DNA from: Strigops habroptila
Lineage: Eukaryota; Chordata; Aves; Psittaciformes; Psittacidae
Assembly: GCF_004027225.2 (NCBI RefSeq)
Contig: NC_044277.2
Coordinates: 134,384,057-134,448,056 of the forward strand
Reading direction: 5' to 3'
DNA: 64,000 nt
The translations under genes were made by a program, and so were the position numbers. The notes beneath the pieces were generated by a model. It saw only the letters and a program-made list of their open reading frames with translations, did not search any database and was not told the DNA's origin. Below are positions 41,151-53,411 of this stretch, one piece after another (positions within the stretch are counted from its first letter, which is position 1; every line of letters begins with the position of its first letter).

Positions 41151-42097
41151 GTAAGAGCACTTGCTCCTCCCCATCGGGGTCTTAGCTCTTTCTCTGTGAC
41201 AGAGGCAGGGAGATGCGGGTGATAGGTTTGGCTCACTGAGCCTTGGCTCCAGATCTTTTCTTTTTTTCTTCTATTTTTTATTTATTCATTTCCGTGTGGT
41301 GAGAGGACTTGATTTTTCCTATGTCAGAAGTGGACAACAGTGAGAGGATGGCTTTATACACATCAATGCTTAGGGTTTGGGGAAGGGGAAGATGTCATGT
41401 TATGAGGTTTACTAAAATAGAAGGTTCCAACTCCTGTTGGAGAAGGGCAGGGAAACTAGCTGGCTTGTAAAGAGACAACATGGGCACCATCCTGGCAGGG
41501 AAAGACGTGGATTACACAGTATGCTTGTTATTTGGGATGCACCTGTGCAGAACAATTTTGTGGCTCCATTGGCTTGTGCGTGTGACAGGCACACAGCAGG
41601 TGATGAGATACTCTGGATCTCACTGGCCTGGGGGTGGAAGAAGGTAGGATAGGGAGCATTCTTCTTGTTGAAAGTGACAGCTCGTTTAATAGTAGGCTGT
41701 GTTGTACTTCACCTATAGAAACATCTTTATTTATCCTTAGCTATGCATATTCTGAATGCTAGTGTTTCAGCTTGAAAAGTAGGGGGAACATCAATGGTAG
41801 ACTAGATAAAAAGGAATGGGAGTGTTTTTTTAATGCAGTTTTTTATACAGGTACGGTTGTTCTCTTTCCTTAAATCTGTGGTTCCTGAGATGACGCTTTG
41901 TCTTGGGTTACCTCTGCCCAACTCCAGTGAAAAGGTTGAGAGAACAGAGAAATTACTCCATTGGTATAATGACTGTACTAGCTGTAAAATGAAGCACAAC
42001 TTCAAGTACTTAAGAACTGAGTTTGATCGAGATCAGCAAGATCAAAATCAACCTAGATTTGTTGCCTTCTTAGATATTTATATGCTTCCAAATCAGC

Positions 42098-43228
42098 TGT
42101 GATGGGTTGACCTTGGCTGGGTGCCTGGTGCCCACCAGAGCCTCTCTGTCACACCCCCTTCTCAGCTGTACAAGGGAGAGAAAATGTAACAAAAGGCTCA
42201 TGGGTCAAGACAAGGACAGGGAATCATCCTGTAATTACTGACACGGGCAAAACAGACTCGACTTGGGGAAATTAGTTTAATTTATTGCCAATCAAATCAG
42301 GGTAGGATAATGAGAAATAAAACCAAATCTTAAATCGCCCCCCTCCCCCCCCCCCCAAGCCCCAAACCCAGAACTTTTTCCCCACTCCTCCCTTCTTCTC
42401 AGGCGTAACTTTACCCCCAAATTCTCCATCTCCCCCTGCCAGTGGCACAGGGGGGACAGGGAATGGGGGTTGTGGTCTGTTCATCACACGTTTTCTCTGC
42501 TGCTCCTTCTTCCTCAGGGGAACGACTCCTCACACTCTTCCCCTGCTCCAGCGTGGGGTCCCTCCTCTGTGAGGCAGTCCTCCCTGAACTTCTCCAATGT
42601 GAGTCCTTCCCACAGGCTGGAGTTCTTCGCAAACTGCTTCAGTGTGGGTCCCCCACAGGGTCACCTGTCCTGCCGCAAACCTGCTCCACCGTGGGCTCCT
42701 CTCTTCCTGGTGCCACAGGTCCTGCCAGGAGCCTGCTCCGGTGCGGGCTTCCCACAGGTCACAGCCTCCTTTGGGCATCCCCCTGCTCTGGCATGGGGTC
42801 CTGCAGGGGCTGCAGGTGGAGATCTGCTCCACCATGGACCTCCATGTACTGCAGGGGCACAGCCTGTTTCACCATGGCATCTCACCATGGTCTTCACCAC
42901 AGGCTGTAGAGGAATCTCTGGTCCAGCGCCTGGAGCGCCTCCTCTCCCTCCTTTCTCACTGACCTTGGTGTCTGCAGAGTTGGTTCTCTTATGTATTCTC
43001 ACTCCTCTTTCTGACTGCTGTTTACACAGCAGTTTTTTCCCCTTCTTAACTGTGGTATCCCGGAGGCACTAGCACTGTTGCTGATGGGCTTGGCCTTGGC
43101 CAGCAGCGGGTCCATCTTGGAGCCGGCTGACATTGGCTGTATTGGACACAAGGGGAAGCCTCTCGTATAAGCCACCCCTGTAGCCCTCATGCTACCAAAA
43201 CCTTGCCACAAAGACCCAATACATTCCA
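42098..43228 (-). mobile_element. Endogenous retrovirus 3' LTR, passerine type (~1.13 kb)
   Basis: The + strand begins TGTGATGGGTTGACCTTGG and ends ACCCAATACATTCCA, giving TG...CA ends. On the minus strand it starts TGGAATGTATTGGG, and the purine-rich GAGAGGCGAGGGG lies immediately upstream (43229-43241), as expected for the polypurine tract before a 3' LTR. The terminal GGGTTGACCTTGGCTGG block and the CAAAACAGACTCGACTTGG block are ones I recognise from abundant songbird LTRs. The centre holds a degenerate minisatellite (42535-42905) and a C-rich run (42340-42357). Assignment to a named retroviral class is not possible by eye. Confidence 0.8.
42535..42905. repeat. Degenerate ~45-bp minisatellite inside the LTR
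   Basis: About eight imperfect units share a core of the form CTGCTCC(A/G)(C/G)(T/C)GTGGG followed by TCCCACAGG-like sequence. Examples are the units starting near CTTCAGTGTGGGTCCC, CTGCTCCACCGTGGGC and CTGCTCCGGTGCGGGC. Unit length drifts between about 40 and 50 bases. The array produces open frames on both strands that have no coding meaning. Confidence 0.7.
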
Positions 43229-43450
43229 CCCCTCGCCTCTCTGAATTTCATATTTAGAATTATCATTAAAATCGACATCCATCAGGCAGTCTTAAGGAAC
43301 TTAAGTCTTAAGGAACTTAAGTCACATCAAAACCGGAAGAATTCCCCACACCAAAATCAAAACAATGCCATCACAGCACTGAACAAAAGTGGACAGTTTA
43401 CACATCCGATCCATTCCTTGTCCCTTCACCACAAGTAGAACAAATGCCCC
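43229..43450 (-). mobile_element. Remnant of retroviral interior next to the 3' LTR
   Basis: The segment runs from the polypurine tract (43229-43241) into sequence that I associate with the interior 3' end of the same songbird retrovirus. It includes GGACAGTTTACACATCCGAT followed by CCATTCCTTGTCCCTTCACC. No viral protein frame is visible and the 5' LTR is absent, so the element is a truncated, defective remnant. It includes an exact 16-bp tandem duplication at 43291-43322. The outer boundary near 43450 is approximate. Confidence 0.6.
43291..43322. repeat. Exact 16-bp tandem duplication
   Basis: CTTAAGGAACTTAAGT occurs twice back to back. Each unit holds two CTTAAG palindromes. It lies in the retroviral interior remnant. 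Confidence 0.95.
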
Positions 43451-43687
43451 ATGATAGTTCTGCCCTCTGACATTGTTAGGTCCATGTTTTGCCTGTTACC
43501 TCTGTTCTCTTGGCTGGATGATAGAAAAATGTGTGGAAATCCAGGACTAGTAGTGTATCTCAAGTTGTGTTACCGTCTCCTGGACCTTTCTATAAAAACC
43601 AAGGGGAGAGCAAGGGCAGGCAGCAGTGGAACGCATTTGACAGCCTGCACCCACCCTTCCTGTTAGAGCTCTGGTGCTGGGCGTGTA

Positions 43688-43691
<4 letters not shown>

Positions 43692-43742
<51 letters not shown>
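43692..43742. repeat. (TG)n microsatellite, ~25 units
   Basis: About 51 bases of uninterrupted TG, about 240 bases after the retroviral remnant in the PLCL2 intron. Likely length-polymorphic. Confidence 0.97.
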
Positions 43743-43744
<2 letters not shown>

Positions 43745-46700
43745 AAGAAATTACAACAATAGACAAGGGGCAGCTGAGCTTGGTGTTGGAATAACTTCAT
43801 GTTTACTAGATTTGCCAGTGATTTTTTTACAGGTCTGATGTTTTCCTAACACTGTTTTGTTTCTCTGTGGTAGCCCAGGGAAGATACTAGTGTTGTTTGC
43901 ACTGTGTATCATGCCATCACAGTATTTTGTAGTGTATGATTTGATTATATAGCAGCCTCCTGCCTCTCTGGAGACTAAACAAGGATACAATACCTAGGGA
44001 TTCATGATACAGTAAGATCAAGAAGCATGAGATAAGGAAATATGTTTTGGATTACATTTCATGAATACCTAAGTCATGTTTCTCAGTTTCTACATAAATT
44101 GTAGCATTTTGTAATATAAAATTATTCAACTTTCTGGTATTATTACTCATGAATGCCATTTTGCAAATGTGAACAGTAATCTGTTTAGCTGCCAAGAACT
44201 GATTACTACACCTTTGTGTTACCGTTTGGGTAATTATGACATGAGTGGAAAAACCTCACAACACTATATTCAAAGTTATGTGGGCCATATTTATTTTATA
44301 TATGACTGTTTTAATACTACTGGGAAAAATCACTTCATCATATACTGAATATTCTTCAGCCTGCTTAGTTCAGCAGTTCAGAGGTAGTTTGAATCCGGTT
44401 GTGTAGGTGCCTTTTTTCCAATATGAAACTTCTTGGAAAATCCGGCACAAGTAGTAAACCTTAAGATGCTTCTTGTTGTCTGCTCTTGCAGAGCGCAAGT
44501 CTGTAACAGCACAGAGTGGAAAAAGTAATACGTAATCTATTTTTGGAAAATGTTCCTGGTGTTTTAGTAACATGCATCAGTGATGTAAAACTGCTCTTAA
44601 AGAAGATACGGAGTAACTTCAGGGAACAGGTCTGTCCCATGCAGATGCAGATTTCTTACACTTCATGCAAAACTCAACATTGTTAGTTGGTCTGTAAAAC
44701 GCACCTTTATAGAATATCTAATACTTCAAATGTTTTGCCTGCCGATTACCGTGTAGGCTTTTGAGTCACAGACAACTGATGTTTGAATAATAGCTCCAGT
44801 TGAGATTAAATTCTTTAGAACCACATGTTTGTACATGAGAATCAGGAGCACAGAAATGTATTTTATTTTGGTTTTAGTCTGTGCTTTCATTGGTTGTCTA
44901 TTTTCATAACTCCTCAGAGCAATTGCTGCCCTTTTTCCCCTTTCTTGCTTGCAGTCTCTGTTCTTTCTTTTTTTTCTCTGGTTCCATATTTTTTTCTATT
45001 TTGTGCACCTACATCATTTTAGATTTTTCTTTCTTGTTCAGTACAAGAGGATATCCTCTTCAAGGCTGAAGTGTCATCTAGGATGATGGCAGGTGGTAGG
45101 GCCGCTATTACTGGAAAAGCTAATATGATCTTCATACCATGGTAGTTTACTTTTCACTTGTGTGTATAAGCTGTGTTTAGGCTGAAAGTGTTAAAGCTTG
45201 TACTCCTGATTTGTAGCAATTTTACTGGAATAGCCTATTTCATTTTTTACCTTTGCTGAACCAGATTTGGGGGCTGGGGACCTCATATCTGTGTTTAGAG
45301 AGACCGTTTCACTTTCTTTTTCTTCCTCTCTGTATTCATGAGATTCTGCATTTTTCAGAGGTGATAGTGACAACACATTGTGCGTTCATGGGATTTAGGC
45401 TCTTCCAATACTTAATTTGTGAAGTAATTTATGTACCACTTATTGGTATGTAGCGTTTCTTTTGGTCACTGTTTTGTTTTACCATAATATTTTCCTTGCT
45501 GCAACTGGCTATGGTATCCTCTAATTCCCTGTAACAGTTCCTATAATAGTGTGTAAAATGAATTTGCAGGGAGTCCATCTTGCAATTCAAAGTGGATTTA
45601 AGCATCCTGTGAACTTCTCTTGGCTACTCTGAAGTTGGCAGTGAGGTTTCTTTATTTTTATGTGAGGTTCCTCTGCATCTTTCTTAAAGAGACTTGTAAG
45701 GCAGCAGATGACATGTGGTGTGTATGTTGCTTGCTGCTTGCTCCCAGGGGTCTCCAATAAATGCTTAGAGAACAGTTTGTCAAAACTATAGACCTAGATA
45801 GAAAGAAATCCAGTGGGATAAATATGTCTTTGTTAGGAGAAGTGTTACAGTAATAAAATGAGGAAAGATACACTTAGGAGAGACTGCAGTTATTTAGGAA
45901 GACAACAAAGAGAAATAAACGGAGAAAGGTGGCTTGGCATTCTGTGAACAGGAGTGTTCTTAGCTATATGTGTCTGGAAGCAAAGTCCAGGGCTTTTTTT
46001 GCATATAATAATACTGATCTCAGTGTCAATAAACTTCTTGGCTGATAACTTAAGCAAATTTGTATCTCCTCTTTTTATTCTGGGTGTAAACTCAAGCTTT
46101 TTGCGAAGTCATGCACTTGCTGAGCGTTGGCAACTCCTAGGTTTCAAAGTCTGTGAGAAGAGAGGAACCAAATTTAGCAGGTAGATATTCTAGGGTATAA
46201 TTTTTCAGCAGAGCTTTGCTTTGCAAACTAAACATTCGTATATCTGCGTCTTTCTGCGACTGAGGAGTTATACAGCATATGCATCAAGATCTTCTTGTTT
46301 CTTATTAAAATGACAGCATGCGTTGTTATCTTGTTCAGTCTTATATGATTTCTAGCTCGTACTGTATCCCTATTTGTATCAGGTGTAAAAAATAGAAATA
46401 TGGAGCATGTTATGGAGTGTTTTTTACCACTATGATTGTTTTAGAGGCGTTAATAAAGCCTTTTGCATTCATAGTAGACTCTAAAGTAGTATTTTCAGTA
46501 GAACTATGTTCTCTGCACTCCTAAATGACCTTAGCCACAATGGCATGTTACCAAGTTTTCGTGGAGACCCAGGCGTAGATCATAAACATCTAGCTTCCAT
46601 CTAAAGGGATATAAAGAACTTAGATTGCTGGAATCAGTTTAAAGTATATGAAATTACCTGATTTTCAGTCATCTTTCATGTTGGGAAAGAAACCTGGGTA

Positions 46701-48445
46701 ATGATGCTGTTGCGATATTTATACATATATGCATTTATGCCCAATAACTTTTAAATGTGCTAGACATTTTCAAGTAAACTTGATTGAGCAGTCCCAGGTT
46801 CAAAGGTGCTAAGGCTCCCTAAGTTCAAAGAAAACAGCCATATAGAGGAAGGAAGGAGAAAAAAACCTTACATGTACTTTCTTTCTCCACGCCGGTTCCC
46901 CATGGAAACAAAATGTTACAGCATCAGCTGAATTCTTCTTAGTTACAGAAATCTGTATGGAAAAAAGATATGAATGTCCCAACAATAGAAGATGTTTTGC
47001 TCAGAGCACTCTTACTAATTGACACCAAAATTGGCACCACAAAAAAGCCTGTATTTAGGAAACAAGGCTGTGACAGTTGAGCTACTCCTACGTCTTACCT
47101 TGGGCAGGCTTTCAGCTAGACAACTGGAGCATAGATTTTTCTGAGGAGCTGTTTTTGGATTTGTTTCATTTGTTTGTTTCTTAGTTTCTTCTTGTTGATG
47201 TATTGTAGATCTTTCTCATCTCTTTGGTTTGTCAGATAGTGCGAGAGATCTGTTAAGTGCAGTTCCATAAATCCTTTTAGAGGATACTTTCTTTTTGATC
47301 TGTGGACTCTCAGCTAGACTATAGAAGGTTACTGGTACCTATTAGTATTTGTATTCTTCCTTCTTCATCCTCTACTACTTATTATGTCCTGGCTTCCTAA
47401 ATTTTAAAAATATAGTCTCTATTTTAAAACAATGCAGAACACCATATAGTATCTCTTCCTAAATATTTTCTTTTCTGTCATAGCAAAGCTGTATATCTTA
47501 GGTATTTGTATATAGTATTGTATATATGTATTAGACATATATATCAGGCAGTTTACTACTTGTTAACAGTGACGTTGCAGTGAGATATGTCAGAGCCACT
47601 AAGTGGATACATAAGGATACTCACTTCACCCAAGCTCAGTGTGTAATTTGGTAAGCTTATGTACTGTATCCCATGAAGATAAGGTATTTTTGCCAAAAGA
47701 TGATTTGAAGCAGGAGCTTAATTTGGATGAATTGAACTTCTCTGACTTCTCTTCTGGAAGAGCTTACATGTCTTTTTCTGTTGACTGAATAAAGAATTTG
47801 GCTAGTGTGAATAATAGCACTCTTTCACCCCCTCTACCCCCAGATCCTTAGAATTCCACAAAACATGTTCAGTGGTGAAAAAATAATTAGTGGAATTTAA
47901 AATCATTATGCATACCTGATGAGATTTCTTTAATGCCTATTATCAGGCTTGATCAAAGATAGGACAAGTAGTTTAGCCTTTTTTTTTAAACTAGGAATTA
48001 GAGCAGTGGTCTGCTACCCCTAGCTCACAGATAATACATCGCTCCCATGATTTGATTGAACTAATGGAAGATTAAAACATTTAAACTGAGACTGACAGGA
48101 CAAGTTAACTGCATAGTTTCCCAGCCTTTGCTGGTCCATGGGTGATACTGACAGTGATCTTTGTATTATTCCCACTGACTCTGTGAAAAAAATCCCTTAA
48201 ATAAGATTTTCTGATTGTGGGCCAGGTTAAGTTAAAACACATGTTATAATACTGGGACATTGATTCTAAAATATTTATCTTTGCACACAAATGTGGGATT
48301 GTGTTCAAAATTCAGAAATAGACTAAATCTAAGTAGACTAGGAGGTGGATTTTGGGGGAAGAAGGGTGTATAATAATTTATGTGTGACATGCGGAGAAGA
48401 GGAAATATGGTGAAAAACAGCATCATATGTGTATTGTTCAAAAAT

Positions 48446-48510
48446 AGGGCTGGAAGAGACCTCAAGAGGTCAGTCTGCTCTACTGCACTGCTCTGCTACA
48501 GGATCAATTG
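48446..48510 (-). mobile_element. Probable old CR1 3' fragment
   Basis: GGGCTGGAAGAGACCTCAAG followed by AGGTCAGTCTGCTC and later CAGGATCAATTG resembles the reverse complement of an older CR1 subfamily 3' UTR. Beyond about 48510 the similarity fades and I cannot place the other boundary. It is inferred from one short stretch. Confidence 0.5.
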
Positions 48511-49834
48511 TTAATAAATTTCAGCATGATGCTCTTCGTCTTTTAGTCACCTTTTGTTGTGATCCTTCTATACAGAACTGCTGGCTGATTATTCCTCTTT
48601 GGATATAGGCAAAAGCAATCATCTGCATGGAGTTTAAAAGCTTGTACTTGTCCTACTGACTGCATTCTAATTATTTCAGATCATATCTTCGATTTGTCAT
48701 GTTATTCCTGATTTTAACTTATCTTCTAGCATGTGTATAGCTTTTCCATCTTCAGGTGAACAACCATACAGTGATACATGATTTTTTTTTGTTGTTCTTA
48801 AATGATTGTAGTTCAGGGGTTTTAAGTGTAAGCTCAAATTATATATTCCATGTTTAAAATAAAAATTGGTTATTTTTACTCATTACAGTCTGTAACCTGA
48901 GCAATTTTATGTTACAGAATCTAATTCAGAAATACCATTTGTGAGAAAATGTCTTTCCTTCAAAATATGTTAAAATAATAGTAAGTCCAAATTTATAATA
49001 AATTTAGTGGGTTGCAGCATTGGCATAAAAACGGCCACTTTGAAAGGGGTTGGTTTGTTTGTCATTAAGGAGAATAAGTAGCAAGTGTCCTCTTTCCTTG
49101 CTTTTCAGTTGTGCTTATGAAGACTGTCGTTACTGTTGTACACTTGTTTTTCACATTTGACATGCCTTTAAGCATGGGGAGATGCCATCACTGTACTCTC
49201 TTCTCCCTGTTGTAGGAGATGTATGGAGGAATCCTTTGGAAGGATATGTTGCCCATTCTCTTGACTGCAGTACATCTCTTAGTTTCTACTTAACTAGTTT
49301 CTTTTCAAGAACTCTTAGTATAGGCTTATTTGTCCCTTGCATGCCTGGGTTCACCCACCTCTTTCTTCCTAGACCTTGACCTCACAAAATATTGAAGTTC
49401 AAGACAGTGAAGAGTGCAACGTAGCATGTGACTGGAAATCAGCAGTACTGAGGCTCGCTGTTAATCGGTGCAGCCTTGGGAAAGTTAAATAGTTCTGATT
49501 AATTTCTGCCTCTCCTGGGATTCCTTTTAATGTCATTTGACCCTTTGGAATAAGTAATAAAATATCCCTGAGTACTTCAGATTGTGTACTGTGTTCAGGA
49601 ATCTTTTCTGATACCAAACATTCATGTTCTGGACATTGTAGTATGGAGTTCATAAGTGTAGGCAGACAGGAAGTGCCTTTAAACAAACAAACAAACAAAA
49701 TCCTTTTCAGAATAGCAGCTGAGAGTTTTATAAAATGAGAAGTATAACAAGATATTGAGCTGGATTTTGGAATTTACTGTAAAAATACTTTGATAAAGGG
49801 AACTTATTTGTGGGTTTGCTTTTGATATAAGAAG

Positions 49835-49957
49835 TAGGTGCCTGTCACATTAAGGGGGTCTACCCCAGTAAGGGGTTTTACTCCCAGTAGAACTCCCCCT
49901 ATACTGGGGGTAAAACTCCTTACTGGGGTAAAGACCCCCTTAACATGACAGTACCTT
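49835..49957. repeat. Long near-perfect inverted repeat (hairpin, ~55-bp arms)
   Basis: The left arm (49835-49889) and right arm (49902-49957) are reverse complements with only a handful of differences and a 2-base indel, around a 12-base loop (49890-49901). Paired blocks include CTGTCA/TGACAG, TTAAGGGGGTCT/AGACCCCCTTAA, ACCCCAGTAAGG/CCTTACTGGGGT and TACTGGG-type blocks at the loop. TTAA occurs symmetrically at 49850-49853 and 49940-49943. The hairpin could be a small MITE-like DNA transposon, a fold-back element, or a structured RNA precursor. I cannot assign it to a family. Confidence 0.9.
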
Positions 49958-51944
49958 ACAAATATATAGTGGATAATTAATATTATGCATGTTAGTGTCA
50001 TGACTTTCCTAATACTTTCGCTAAAATTGCTGTAAATGGTTTGATATTTCCTCTAAATTATGAGATAATCAGTATTTTACAAGAAAAAGAACTGCTTCTG
50101 TTTTGTTAGAAAGCATTTCCACAGAATTTTCAAGTTCTTTTTATAGTTAGGCTTCTGTGATTATAACCTTCTGTGACTGTAACTTATTTTTTCCTTCCCT
50201 ATTTTCATGTCTTCTTTTTTTTCTCCTTTCTTCTTGCCAGTATTACTATTTTGCCTTCACTAAGAAAGATAGAGCATTATAAGGTTCTGTGCATGCTTTG
50301 ATGTGTTTGCATCCATGTACGTGAACATATCCCCATCCTTTACTGCCCTTTTTAGTGTAGGATAGGAGAGGAAGAATGATTCTGAAATTCTGGATTTTGT
50401 TTTGTGAAGCACCTTTTATGATGGAAAATCCCGGATGCTTTATGTATTTTGTTACCTAGTTCCCAATGGCAAAAGTGTTTGATATTGTCAACTGCTTAGT
50501 CTTTACTGCATTCCTTAAAATAAAGTTTAAATGAGTGTTTATTTAAATGAAAAAAAAAAAATTGCTTAATTCTTTGTATTATTAAAGTGTAATTTAGACT
50601 AAGAGGACAGAAATTCAGCTCACTGTCAAAAGTTTTTGTTCCTACAAGTTATTGCAGGTGTTTTTATGATGGGCAGTTGTTTATTGCATTTAGGCAACAC
50701 CTGTAAACCGTACAGGAGCAATTGTTTAAAAAAACAAGCAAGACAGCAACTAACATGCTTTAGTAAATTAAAAGCAGAATGAGCATCTTTCATGTACATG
50801 ATTTGCTATAATAATATTTACATTCACTACAATATTTGTTTTTACGAGTAAGATACATTTTTGCTACATAAGACAGGAAAACCTCACTAATAGTTCGAAA
50901 TAAATCACTTCAGGAAATAGCTTGAATCAGTTGAAATGTATTTTGCCATTTACAAAGAATTGTCACTAAATCAGGTTTTTTTAGATACATTGATAGCAGA
51001 TTGTTGCAAAGAGCATTTCCAGTCTAAATCCTAGAGTTAAAGACTAATATTTATGTGAAATGAGAATGTATTTAGCCATGGCACATTACTACCACATAGT
51101 GGAGAAAGTAGAGCAGACATAAGTAGTTTTGAGTTCAGATAGTATTATGTTTTTCTTGCTTTTGAAGAACCCCCAAGAGCATTTTATGGCTTACTGGATG
51201 TACTTCATTTGTTAAACTCCACTTCTCCTTTATTTTCTCTTTGTTCTCCCCAACTGTAGTAGTTGCAGTGATACATCTCATGAGCATTGTTTGAGGTTGA
51301 CAAGGTTGGCACTTTTCAGCTTTATTGGTTCCTCATCTTAAATAATGCATACCATGTGCCTCGCGTTTGGTCCTTCTTCACAGGATGGCCAGCCTGACTT
51401 GGAGTCTGTTCTGAGAGTGATGGTATAGCGTGCAGGCAATGAGTGCTTTTAGTTGTGAGTGGTGTCTTCTAGTATTTTGTAGATCTAGAAATGAGGCCCT
51501 GGAAGAATTTGTAACGTCACGCTTTTACTATCCTGCTTGGCCTGGTTCTGGTTTGTGTCACCTTGTCTCTTGTGTCACCCCTTCTTTGGTCTCTCCCCTT
51601 CCCTCGTACAGCTTGGGTTTTCTGCTTCAGCAGCAGAGAGACCACAGACTGGCCATATTCTGCTTTTCTTCTTTAACATCTAGTGGAGATCCTTCTATTC
51701 CCAGCAAAGCGCTAGAACTGAGCAGAGCTCTCTGCAAGAGGTCAAGTCTGCTTGCAAATCCCAAAAAAGGAGTAACAAAAAGGGAGTACGGATTCCTATG
51801 CAAGGCTGTCAACTTTCACTGTGGGGTGAAGTCCCACAGGGTTTACGGTCTGAACCTATGATGAAGGCTGACTGCATAGCTTAGGGTAGATGCATCTGTT
51901 TCCCCCAGTCTTCAAAAGTTGCCAGCTCTTGTGAATTTAAGAAA

Positions 51945-52400
51945 GGCTGCCAGGGTCAGACCAAAAGTCCATTTGGCTCATTAGCTTGCCTCCAACAGCA
52001 ACTGCTATGAGATGGAAGAATAGAAAAAGCCTCCTTTCCTAACTTCTGCTCCTGGCCTTAAGTGACTTGGAGCTAAAGCCCAGTTTGACTTTTGTAGGCT
52101 TTTCACTGCTGTAATGTCCCTGTGGCAGCTTCCTAACAATGTGTTATGTGAAGAAGTCCTTTTCTGCCTGGTTCTACCTGGCAGATACTTAATTGTTTAC
52201 CTGCTATCCCCTGGTTCTTGTGTTAGAAGAACACTTTCAAGTTATCTTCATCTTGAAGAATAGAGAAAGGTGTTCCTCGCATTTGCTTTATGTCATCTTT
52301 TTTTCTTGTTCCCAGGCTAAAGAATCTTAATGTATTTAGTTGTTCCACCTCTTGAAGCTTTTCTGTGCTTTTTAAAGTTCTGTTGCCCTTTTATGTATTT
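51945..52400 (-). mobile_element. Ancient CR1/L3-type LINE 3' end
   Basis: GCTGCCAGGGTCAGACCAAA plus AGTCCATTTGGCTC is the reverse complement of the 3' end of an old amniote CR1-related LINE that I recognise from reptile genomes. The later pieces match the protein-coding C-terminus of the same element in the expected order: AAGTCCTTTTCTGCCTGGTT, the CTATCCCCTGGTTCTTGTGT segment, and CCAGGCTAAAGAATCTTAAT through to GTTGCCCTTTTATG. It is heavily diverged with no open frame. Confidence 0.7.
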
Positions 52401-53411
52401 TTTCCTTCTGTTCTATTATTTTTTTTGCAGTGCAGTACTAAAATGCTATTCCGAAAGTGTGCCAGTTAAATGTATAAATCCACTATGGCATAATGAAGGT
52501 TTAGCAATATTGTGATGCTGAGTTGGATTGTAATATATTTATTTTTAATATTGTCATCATCACAGATTTAAATGGTATCATTGTCACTAATTGGCAGTGG
52601 GAAAGTGCTGTTGAAATCTTGGACTAAATATTTGAAACCTCTCTTTGGAGAACTGTGTAAGAATGTCTGTGCTGGTGATGATGCTTATGTTGGAAGAGGC
52701 TGGCATTAACATCTTTGCAGGAGATGAAAGTTCTGTTAGACATCTTTTACCATGTTAGAAAGACTTTATGGTGCTGGTGACACACAAATTGCTGATTAGC
52801 TCATCTAGCTTCTAGCTGTAGTCAAGTATGTTTGTTTGCCTAGTAACAGAAGAAAATGGCATGGACATTGCATAAAGCTGAAAAATATAGTACTAATAAA
52901 AGTGCTTTCCTTTTATAGTAAGCTGTTAAATATGAAAGAGGAAGGACCTTGTTTTTGTAAATGCAATCTGATAGTATTTTGGATGTCCTAGATTTTTTTG
53001 TTTTACAGTTCCTGCCCAACACTAATGTTAGTGGGTTGTTTTATTCAGTCTTGTACTTCTTTTGCTTTTGTAATTTGTGAGGCTGTTCAGGATGCCTGTG
53101 TCAGAGTCCAGAACAGCAAAGAAGGCATTTCTGGTCTTTAGGAAACTCACACAAAGTATAACAATGAGACCAGATAACTTTCTGAAAAATGTTTCACCTC
53201 AGAGAAGACTTCATTTGAGGATTAAAAAGGTTATTAAATGGTTACAGTAACAAATGAATAACTGGAAGTTTTTAGGTCCCACAAGATTGGTAGAACATCA
53301 TTATCTTGGAAGGAAATCCCAACACTTTGTCACTTCAGCTGTTGAAAGTAGAAATGGTATGAGGAGTCTGTTAGGATGCTGTTCTGAGTTTTTCTTAGGA
53401 TAATCTCCCTT

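Larger units (their letters stand above)
39003..41165. promoter_or_regulatory. PLCL2: CpG island promoter of PLCL2
   Basis: A block of very high GC and CpG density begins abruptly after the CR1 copy that ends at ~38980. It falls off immediately after the first coding exon. It contains a CCAAT box at 39553-39557, an Sp1-type GC box (GGGGCGGGCA, 39334-39343) and many further GGGCGG-like cores, with no convincing TATA box. This is the usual architecture of a broadly firing, TATA-less vertebrate promoter. Divergent antisense transcription is common at such islands but cannot be read from the sequence. Confidence 0.9.

Noticed and set aside
41151..41222. Continuation of the PLCL2 frame for 24 more codons to a stop at 41222
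   Set aside because: The consensus donor GTAAGA at 41151 and the family exon boundary after SIIK show that this is intron read-through.
42442..43072. Several 100-200 codon frames in the LTR
   Set aside because: They are produced by the GC-rich degenerate minisatellite and cover LTR sequence that is not protein-coding.
51430..51861. 143-codon frame inside the intron
   Set aside because: No domain or flanking splice signals in the right phase, and it does not resemble any PLCL2 exon.
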